Of a DNA stretch of 64,000 nucleotides, positions 52,269-62,700 are shown in pieces. The DNA comes from Leptoclinus maculatus. Taxonomy: Eukaryota; Chordata; Actinopteri; Perciformes; Stichaeidae. Made by a program: the position numbers and the translations under genes. The DNA lies in the NCBI GenBank assembly GCA_032191485.1, contig JAVDOI010000004.1, forward strand, positions 19,890,943 to 19,954,942, written 5' to 3'. The notes under the pieces are model-generated. The model was not told where the DNA came from. It ran no database searches and saw nothing but the letters and a program-made list of their open reading frames with translations. Every line of letters begins with the position of its first letter. Position 1 is the stretch's first letter.

Positions 52269-53260
52269 TGCAATGTAACTAAACATTCCCTCCTGTGGAG
52301 ACTACGCAGCCTTAAAGCATCTCCAGGAATGTGATCCTGTAATAGAGAGTTACATCCCTCAGCTGTGGAGTCAACAGTCTCTATATTTAGGATGTGTAGA
52401 GTCGGACGTGGCGTTCTGCATCAGTCAAAACAGCAGATGCTTCTTCCTCCACCTCACAGGATCACATGCCGAGCGATAACGATGATGGATTTGGTCCGAG
52501 ACAACCGAGATGAGGAAATATACAAGAGAAGACTGTGGAGTCGATAACATTATTAAACAGTCCTCCATGACCAAGTATCTGGGAATGTGAAGGGAGGAGT
52601 TGATTAGACTAAATGTCTGGCCAAAATGTGCATACGGTTCATTGATGGAAGCGGGCGAGCTGCAAATCATCTCCGACGACCACTTACTGCAAACGCTAAG
52701 GCGTTTTTTCCACCGGTCTTACGTATTAAAAATCAAACAAGTGGCATTCCAACACATTTCATGCAGAAAACAACTGCCTGTGTTATCATTTCCTCAACCT
52801 TTCCACATGAAGCTTCATTTTCCAAATAGAATCACACTTCGGTCGGGGAAACTGGCCTTTTGAAAATGATGAACTTGATCTTTGGTTGAAGGCCAAAAAC
52901 CACAAGAAGAAATATGTATGATATAGATATAAATATATATAGATAGATTGTATTACTTACAATACATTTTTGGATATATAATCCTCAAATTGATACTCAA
53001 GTTTCTATTAAGCATATATTTTAATAATCTGTAGTCCATTTCAATACTTTCACTTTCAGTAGCTTACATTTAATGCACAACTCTGCGACGGTGTCAAACC
53101 GCAGCGTGCGTCAGGTTAGGAATGAGAATTAACGCTATAGTGCTATTAGCAGTTAGGTTAATGGACAATTTGGCAGTTAAATGTGGAAGTGAGATTGAGA
53201 ATATATTTAGATTTTTCTGTGTGCACTATTCCAGTGCAGCCCTAAATCATATGCTGGCTC
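51901..53260. other. Intergenic DNA with a GA microsatellite
   Basis: Nothing coding recognised. A (GA)n run occupies 52207-52266. The rest is A/T-rich single-copy-looking DNA. Confidence 0.6.
52207..52266. repeat. (GA)n microsatellite
   Basis: Pure AG dinucleotides, 60 bp. Confidence 0.97.
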
Positions 53261-53269
53261 ATAGCATGT

Positions 53270-53990
53270 CATGTATATCATGACCATTTAATAAAAAAAT
53301 CATAATACAGCATGCCACAAAAAAAATCCTAAAGTAAGTCAAAGACGAGTATGTCATGAAAAAAGTCATAAAGAAGTCATAGTTTACAAAAGTGTCAAAA
53401 GAGATTACGTAGAAGTTATGTATGTTATCAAAATGGCAGTAAAAAAGTCATAATATAGTATGTCATGAAAAGCTGCATGAAAATTCATAGTATAGTATGC
53501 AGTAATAGGATGCAATAAAAAGGGATGTAAAGTATATCATAAAAAGTTATGGTATCACATGTCATAGAAAATACTACAAAAAAGTCATACTAAAAATATA
53601 AAGTATAGTCTTATCATATAGAGAAGTCAGAAAAAAGTCAGTGATTCAAGGATGTTGAAAAAAAGTCAGAAAAAGTCATATAGTATGTGTAAAAAGATTC
53701 ATAAAAAAAATGAAAAAAAGGTCTCTTTTGTCAAACAAATTAAATGAAAGTCAGTTTAGAATGTCAAAAAAGTGATTTTACAATATAATGAAAAAAATCA
53801 CAAAAAAGTAGAAAAAAAGTCATGAAAACGTGAAAAGGACAGGATGTCGGGAAAAGTCCTAAAAAAGCCAGAGTATAATATATTGATGAAAGTCAAAGTA
53901 TAGTATTTCAAAAAAAAAATCATAGTATATAGTATGTCGAAAAATATACTATAATATAAAACATATATATAGTATAATAGTATGTGTTAA
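53270..53990 (+). repeat. Degenerate AGTCATA/AGTATGTCAT tandem repeat
   Basis: About 720 bp built from irregular repeats of AAAAAGTCATA, AGTATAGTATGTCATG and similar blocks with A-runs of varying length, for example at 53350-53420, 53445-53500 and 53880-53945. No single period is conserved; it looks like an old minisatellite decayed by point changes and A-run slippage. Confidence 0.7.
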
Positions 53991-54744
53991 ATTAAACTAA
54001 ATTTGCCTCGGATGCAGCGACTCAAAGGGAAACAACACCGCACCAATAGAACCTAGGAAGCGTGTAGAGACAATATGATGTATGAATACATTACATTTGG
54101 GTTCATGAAGGCAGGCAGTGATGCGTGAGAGTAAGCATTATATTAATGGTTATTACAGCCGACAGTGAAGGAACATTTACAGCCCAGTTCAGTTTATTTG
54201 AACCTTCTTGTAGTTTTCTTTCTCGTATTCTTGGGAAAATAAGCGCTTAAGAAAATAGTACACATCCAGTTCCACTCAATTAAATGTATTGAAAGTGACA
54301 GAAGTGTTGATGTTTAACCATTGAACCACCACATGATTGAAATATATTCTTAGAATCACAACTGCATCAACACGTTTTTTTTAAATGGACATAAATTATC
54401 ATAACTGTCACTAAAAACAAGAAAAGAGACATTTTAAATGAAATGGATTGTTCATTATCACTGATGGGCATATTGTTTTTAGAGTTTTCCTGACTTTCGA
54501 CCTCCACGGCACCAGGAACATTATTCACCCCCCCCTCCCCCTCCCCCTCCCTCCTACCACCCAGAGTTGTTTAGTATAAATACAGTAGACTCAGCTCACT
54601 GTACAGAGACAGACTGCTGGCAGACTGAAGCAGCTGAGTGCTGAAAATGTAAACCAGTCTTAAATGTATGGGATTAGAGAAATTCCCTCGCTGCACGCCT
54701 GGTGAAAATACCCACTCAAAGAAACACACACTCCCCCAGCCTCC
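53991..54744. other. Intergenic DNA downstream of psmd1
   Basis: No gene recognised. Contains a C-rich stretch at 54527-54562 made of C runs separated by single T or A bases. Confidence 0.55.
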
Positions 54745-54941
54745 AATATATATCATTTTTTTATTGTACGGACAGAAAATTATACAATTTGAGGATGTAA
54801 AACATTCCCTGTCTGGCAAATGAGGAGACGGAACAGGAAATAAACGTGTAAAAGAGGAAGCGGGTAGTAGGTGGATGAACAGATGGATGCACGGAGGGGA
54901 GACGCTGGACCGACATGCTGACATCGCACTTCTTCAGACGC
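54745..54941 (-). other. psmd1: psmd1 3' UTR terminal exon (candidate)
   Basis: On the - strand a good acceptor (TTTTCCTTTCCTCAG) lies just before 54941, and an AATAAA is at 54765-54760 (TTTATT on +). The stop-containing exon has a donor (GTAAAC) 21 nt after the stop, so this exon would be non-coding. Short open frames here are incidental. Confidence 0.55.
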
Positions 54942-56678
54942 CTGAGGAAAGGAAAACACACGCAGGTTAAATTTCACCCAAACATCCTCAAAAATATAAT
55001 GCCACAGTATTGGCCAAATTGGCATCCAAATATTAATGTTAATGTTAGTACGACTTTGCATCTCTTCCTGCTCCGACATGTTGAGCTGCCTGCTGTAGTT
55101 AAATCACACATTTCAAAACGTGTGACCTCTTGAAAACTCGGTCACTGACCGCTTTTGCTGCCTCCAAGTCAGCCTGACAATGATCTCTGGCGTGTTTACT
55201 CCGTCGCAGCACTTGAACCTCATTAAGAGGTGACATAGTGTGCATCGAGGCCCTAATTTGGTCATCGACACCTCATCGGTCTCATCACACACACAACGTG
55301 GGGAGGCGAGCTGAGGCGATCCAACACAAACACACATCAGCCAGGAATCACTAAGCAGCTGGTGTGAGGGTTTTGCCCTCCGAGCTGCTGTTTGGAGATG
55401 CCGGTGGGTGTTTACGTTCCTCAGTCACTGACGAGTGAAACTGGGTTCGGCTTGGAAACAACAGCGCAGACCTGCGGTCCTGTGTTATCACACAACACGA
55501 CTTCAGTGACGTTTACCTTTTGCTGCGGGAGCATTTTCTACTCGTCGACGTACTCGAAGGGCTCTGGTGCCTCTGGTTCCTGCTCTTCCTCCTCAATCTT
55601 GGGGCCGTGAGCCGAGACGGGCTCCACCAGGTCCTCCTCTTCCTCACTGGTGTCTCTCATGATGATGATCCCGCCGTTGTGGAGCTGGTGACAAGACGAG
55701 AAAAATCAGCCCACAAGCATTTACCAACGGGTCGAGTGTCATCACTGGTTGATGCACTAAAAAAAAGGTATTCATGTAATAACCTAAATTAAACAAAATA
55801 ATAAAAAAATAAAGGATTTCGGGGCTAATTTATTCAAAAGGTAAGATCACAAATACGTGTACCGTGTGGTTTGGGGTTTTTCACTTTGATTCTTTAATGG
55901 AACTGAGTGAGTCCACAAAAGGATTATTTAAACTCTTTTAGTCCCAAAGACTGGAAACTTCCCATTAACGCACGTTGATCCACATAATAGGGGTTCAATA
56001 AACCTCCGGACACTCACCAGATTTCAAGATAAGTCTGTAAAACCTCTCCACTTCCTAAACCCGCCATTGAATGTAAAAACAAACCCTTAAAAGGGAAAGC
56101 AGCATCACAAAACGTTAAGACAACTTGTTGGCACTTGATGCGAGACGTCGTACACTGTAAGACAGGACTTCCTCTTAACGGGACTCGGGTGAGTTCTCAT
56201 TGGACGGCCGCACGCCTTCCTGTCATTTACTGCAGGAAAACTGTCAACATTTACAGCAGGACCGCAGTCGTCTGCTTTATAGGCCTGAAGAGGTGGGAGG
56301 CTCTGGACAGGCAGACAGACAGACAGGCAGGCAGACAGACAGACAGACAGGCGTGTGTCGTTACCGGTTTGAAGGGCTGGTAGCGGCAGGTCTCTGGCAT
56401 GTTGAGGACTTTGAGCTGAGCCGGCATCACCCTGGCCGGGTTCTCCAAGAGCTGGAAGTTTGGCTCCACCTCTTTCTTCTTCTCCTTCTCTTTCTCCTTC
56501 TCCTTCTCTTTCTCCTTCTCCTTCTCCTCGTCCTTCTCCTTCTTCTCTTTCTCTCCCTTCTCCTTCTTCTCCCTCTCCTCCTTCTCCTTCTCCTTCTCCG
56601 CCTCCTGGACCTCCTGTGAGAGAGAAGCAGCATTTCCTGCATCAGGACTACTGTGATTATTTGTCTTAATGTCCTAGT

Positions 56679-56748
<70 letters not shown>

Positions 56749-59700
56749 ATCTGTACCGTTCTTATCCCCGATTGTTTCTGGCGTTTCACACATTTATTTT
56801 GACCTCTCTATTGGTACGTATATTATACTGTATATTATACTTTGTCTTTTATGTAAAAAAAACAACCTAAAACATTAAATCAGTTCAGATATTTCATCGG
56901 AGAAAATTGCTTATCATCCACAATGATGACGCTTTTAAACCCACTATAACCAGAATCTGTTTGTGAAGTATACATTTGACATTTCAGAGGAGTTATGAGT
57001 AATACAGTCTGTTGTGATCCAGCCCTGCTATTGATGGCCAGTGATTTGTAAGGATATCAGGCGGACACTAGAGACCCGTTAACAAGACACTGAAGGACAG
57101 ACGGTGCCGAGGAAAGAACAACTTCTGTATTTCAAGACCAAACTACGTCCTCTCCTGCAGATGTTCTGAAATATTGAGGCTGTCTTTTCTCCTCCGGCTC
57201 GGTTTCTAAAGGGAGGCTTCAGGTGTGAAGTGTAGAAGCAGCCGCAAATACTATAGTATGTACTAGAGAGTGTTAGTACTACGTGTACTGTATTGGCTGC
57301 AACAATTGTTAATATGTTGATTATTTCATCAATAACAGATTGCGTATAATATGTCAGATTTTATAGAAAAATGTCCATCCATTTTTTTCCAGAGTTAGTC
57401 ATGTATTTATCAATACCCTGTTTACTTTCCAAACATTTGATCTCCATCTCAATCAGAACAGAGTTCAGCGTTGATACATTGAGTGAGGATACCACAGCGA
57501 CGCTTTTAAAAAGGAAAATAAATGAGCTAAACGTAAACAAAAACGGTCAAAACCAAAGCCAGCGCGATAAAAACTGTCGAGAAAAATGACGACGAGTGAA
57601 TTGTGAACCGTCTGACCTCAGCGCGAGCGGATACCTCCTCCTTCAAAAAAACCTGAGCTGTTTTTGGGAGGCTGGACATTTCCAAGCTCGTCTCTCAGCA
57701 CCGGAGCTGAGACGTAGCGTGTCAGAGCGGATCAAACGTGCCGCTAACGCCCACAGAACGTTACACCGGCTCCGGTCTGACAGAGTCGCTCCGTGAACAC
57801 ACTGTGGGCGAGTGAAAAGAACTCAATATATATAATAAAAAAAAAAAAAAAAAAAAGGTAGCTGTGTGTGTTTTGTCAAAGAGCAAAAGAGACTCCGATA
57901 CACCATGAAGTACCTGGGTGTTTAGGATTTTACCTGCGTACCAGCAGGTGTTCAATGAAGTGTGTAATTTCACTTTCTGCAGTCTGGAAAAGACGCACGG
58001 CGGTATGTAATGCTTAAACTAAAAACATCACTACCACACGCTGGGGCTGCTTCGCCATGTGGTCCGTCGTAAAAAACAATCCCGGTATAACGCACCGCAG
58101 AGCACACACCTGAATATTATACGGGCTCTCGCCACACCTTCAGAGCAGTCTGGGAGTCCAGCGATGTAATAAATCCACATTGGACGGGTTTAAAATCATC
58201 AAATTGTTTTGACTTTAGGCAGACCACCTTTAAAACGGGCTCATTTTAGGGAACATCGTTCTGTTACAGTAGACACAACTCGACTACATTAAATCAATCA
58301 CCCGGCAGAGTTGGAGAGGTTTTTTTTTTCGAGGGCTGTGCATTTCAAACTCACCACCTCCATCTTCTCCTCCTCCTTCTCTTTCTTTTCCTTCTCCTTC
58401 TTCTTGGCTTTGGCTGTGATGGAGAGAACAGCGGTGGATACCTGCCATGCACAGAGAGAGAGAGAGAGAGAGAGCAGAGATGTTTCCACAGTGTAAGACA
58501 ACACCAGAGACACTCAGACCTTCTACTAACACGGCTTCAAAATGTACAGAACTCGTCAACCACAAAATAAACGCTGCTCGGGCGTTCGTTACATTCTCAG
58601 AGAGCATCTACGATTGTGAAAGCGAGAGAAATAGGCCAGAGATGCTGAAATAATAAATACAACGGGGCAAGAAAATGAGGAGGGTTAGGGTTAAAAATGA
58701 TGCACAAATCAATACGAAGCGAGGTTGGCTTTTAACTAATGATTTGAGGAAAAGTGAAACAAGCCGTAGTTCTCACCTTCTCCTTCTCTTTCTCCTTGGG
58801 AACCTCCAGAGCTGGTGGGTAGGCGAAGGTGGAGGGCTTACAGTTAGAGCGGTACTGCACCTTGGGCATCTAAACAGGAAGAGAGAAGAAGTTTAGCACC
58901 TTAACACGACGTAACCGTGATCTGCCAAAACCTCCTCTGTAATGTGGCAGCTTCACGTCGTCTCAAATGTCGTAGTTAAACGCCGACTTTAAGGATTTTA
59001 GAGATTCTACTATCCACCCAGTGTAATTTGGGTTAAATCGAAAACAGTGGTCTACTGTCCTTAGTTAGGTTTTGAAGTTAAATGTATCTTTCTAGACAAA
59101 AGAAAGAAACACTTACTACAACACCCTCCCTCACCTATTAGCTGCAGACGTAATTTAATGTGAAAGAGCGGTCCGTCAGCTTTACCAAGATAAACATTAA
59201 AAGAAGTCCTCCGGCCAGAGCAGCACCAGGTGCCTTCTGTTTAGTGTGAGCCCTTCGAATGATAACAGTGTTCTGAAAGTAAATGACTCAACGGCCCCCT
59301 CTGATCCAACAGAGCACACAACGTGTGACCGGGGGACTTCCTCTTTGTGATCGCCAAAGAATTCAGCCGTTTTCACTGCAGTGTGGAGGCAGAAGGAGAA
59401 GCAGGGAAGTGGCTTCTCGCAGTATATTCTCATCGACGCTAAGAAAGAAGAAATAAATGAAGAGGATGTTCCACGTCCAGCGGTGAGAGGTGAAGCCTGT
59501 GAAGACTCGTGTAGTTAAAGAGGTGCTGACGAGCCTTTGGCACAGAGTCTGTTAAACCCTGCTGTCCCCACCTCCCCTCTGCTCTCTGTCCCTGCTGTAT
59601 TATTTGGGTCTTTACACCAACTGTATTCTCTCCAGGGCCTTGTAAAGCCGGCGCTGCACAACACAATAAAGTGTGGAAGAGTCTCTGGTGTCGGACACTT

Positions 59701-62700
59701 GAAGGGCAATATCCCTTAATTTACGGCACCTGTTTAGGATCCCAATGACGCAGTGATCCCTTTGGTATCAGGTGAGACCAGGATCACAATCAGGGGGGCC
59801 TCGTTTATGGGGAGACTGGTGACAGCACACTCCCTCCTCTCCCCCCCACACCACATTCCTTCTAACACACCAAACCACAGCGAGTCGAGCCACTTCCGTA
59901 CCTTGAGGTCCTTGTTGAGACCGATTATAGCGGTTGGTTGGAAGGCCAATGACAAGAAGTGGGAGAGGGGGAACCAGAACCAGAACTGGGTGAAGACCAG
60001 CAGGCCCACCAGTGACGGCATGTGAGTGTGACCGGTCCTGGACTGCAGAGAGATGGTCACGTTACGTCCACCTGTTACGACAAGAGGAGGGGGGAGAGGG
60101 TTTCAGGTACAAACAGACATGACGTTGGTCCTTCACCAGACGACACACCAGTTATAAACTAATGTTATACAAAGTAACTAAAGTAGAATATGATAAACCT
60201 ATTATTTCCCCCCACATGAACATGTAGAGTGAACATACTAGAAGTTATACAGCTTGTGATAATTGTTATACGTCACTGGTGATATATATACATGCTGTTC
60301 AGTGGAGGACAATTTAACTGCAGGTAGAAAACTGTGTTTGGTCATAAAGCGAGCTGCGAGTGAAACCACTGCCACCATTAGCACCAGTAGCACTCGACAT
60401 AGCCTGCCCGTTTACAGATTGCTGTGAGCAAAGGCAGTTAGTTGGAGGCAGGAACGTAATCGTTAGAGCAGCTCCACACTGATCACTCATTGTGTCCACT
60501 TGGCACAGGAGCGGTACGACGAAGGAGTGGGAGGTTAATGAGGGCACAGACCAGGACGGTCACCACCCCGAGGAGGTCGTCCTTTGACTTCAAGTTATCT
60601 TTATCGGTTGATCCCACGGCAACAATGTAACGGGGACAAACTGACGAGCCAATTAAACCCAAGAATGCATTGTCTAGTGCATCCTGCATAGAAGAAGAAA
60701 ACAACGTGCAATCTGCATCGCAAGAGGTTTGACAGCTGCCTTAAAATAGCCGACGCCTCTACTAATTATAATTATAGATTACTTCAGCATTTCTCAATCT
60801 GGACAACACTTTCTTTTGGGAAAGGGGTCCAGGATTGAACGAGAGCGTTGCAGCCGCTAAACGGGCTGCAACGTGATCGCTCGGGGATATTCTGTATCGT
60901 CAATTTACGTCCACTAAAAGTGCTCGTTTTTAAATCACTGACCGGCTCAGATTGTTATTGTAAGTGTGTGATAACATTATGGAAATGAGCACACAGATCT
61001 ACTACTTTCCCTCGGTCTGGTCTTTTTGCTACCGAGTAAGACTTGTTGTCGGAAGACGGTGGGAATGTGAGTGAGAGTTTGAGACCCGAAAGGTTTTGAA
61101 AAGTTTTCAATGTCATGGCTGAATATTTAGCCGATTTTTTCGAGGATGTAAATGTGAGGTTTCAGAATGAGACTCAGACAATAACAAACAGACTGGATCA
61201 AGTGAAAAGGTGAAGAAAACATTTGTCTGTAGGGTTCTTTCCATTATGTTGTCAGAAATCGGAGCCTGCGAGTGGCCTAAAAACGAGCACTTTTAGTGGA
61301 TTTACATTGCAGCCCGTTTAGCGGGGTGACAGCTGCAGCGTTCCCGCTCAATACTGGACCATCTTCAAAGATTGTTGTCCCAATGAGTCACAATAACACA
61401 AACGCGTGGGTAAATAGGGTCCAAAGGCTACCCTTTAAGGTTGAGAGTTGAACCCTCAGTGTGGTGAACGTGTCGTGTGTGCTCGTAGGTTGGTATCAGC
61501 TCGTCTGCAGAGCTGAACAAAAAGAGTGCGATGAATCAGGGGTCACGGGCGCTCGCTTGGAGCGGCACCAAAGAGTAACAGACCTCTCGTGGCCTTTGTG
61601 GAACAAACAGTAAGGAGGGACTGCAGAAGGGAAGACAAAGGGAGGAAGAGACGGTAGGAGGCAACCAGGATGAATCTGTCATTTCTTTAGGGAACAAAAG
61701 AAATGCTTTCCTTTAAAAGGAAGGTAGGTTACAAGGGAGTAGCCCTTCCAGCTAAAAATGAGATCTTCCCAGACAATACCAGTTAAATCATCTGCCGTCT
61801 TTGTGCTTTGAGCTCCGGGGCCTCAGCTTGACATCTGAACTGGTGCTGAAACCGTTCCAGTCCCACAGATTGAACGTTGGCCTGAATGAGCCACGAGGTC
61901 CGCTTGCTGCGCCACAACTGGGTGCTTAAGAGTCTCTTAAAAAACCTTAAGAGGTTGAGAGCACTTGACTAGCAGGTCCCCCCCCCCACACCCTCCCCTC
62001 CCACCTCCCAACCACTGTTTTTGCCAACTCTAAGTTTGGTGAGCCAATTTTCATTCCAAGACGTTCGTGAGGGAGGCACGGGGATAGGAGTGATTCCTCA
62101 TGAGGGGTTATATGACAAAATCAACAAGCAACTTGCTCGCTGTGTCGCTTAAAAAAAAAAAAAAGATAGTTTTATACAGGGAAAAAAACACTAATTAAAG
62201 GACCGTTACAATAAGTGAGGGAAAGTCTATAAATGGGGGACGAACATGTAGGGGTGAGAAAAAAGAGAGTGACGTTTCCCGGGTAATCATCGCCAGTGAT
62301 CACCTCTAACCGCTTCCGCCCGCCACATTAAACACAATTACCTGAGCACCTCAAAATCACCGAACCCCGCAGAAGAACCAGAATACTTAAAACATTCACG
62401 ACACTCATACGGGAGGAGTGGTGTTTTTCTTGCATGAGTGTGTTTAAACTAAGCGTCACACTGAATTGTACTGAAAACACGGGTTAAGCACTGAGAATTA
62501 AGAGTTTGGCATGAAAAGCCGAGGGAGAGTGGGGAGTGCGTCTGCCGTGTGAAAAATGAAACCGGTGGTCGGGGTTTTTGTCTGGACGGTCTCACGCAGG
62601 GTCATCTTGGCGTGTCTGCCGACTTCGTTACGATTAATGCGCCCGATTTGATATGCGATCGAGGTCCATTCCGTCATCAAGACGGCCAACCTGCTCAGAG

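Larger units (their letters stand above)
56614..58354 (-). other. psmd1: psmd1 intron with microsatellite and repeats
   Basis: Contains (TG)n at 56682-56745, a copy of the AT-rich dispersed repeat at 57295-57385 and an A20 run at 57837-57856. Open frames inside are low-complexity or short. No exon supported. Confidence 0.75.

Noticed and set aside
56427..56789. Arg-rich and Ser/Pro-rich frames across the psmd1 KEKE exon
   Set aside because: Shadows of the Lys/Glu-coding hexamer repeat in other frames, extended by a TG microsatellite.
58777..58869. MPKVQYRSNCKPS as a start of a separate protein
   Set aside because: The ATG is the first codon of an internal psmd1 exon directly after an acceptor, and PSMD1 continues LNKDLK into MPKVQY.
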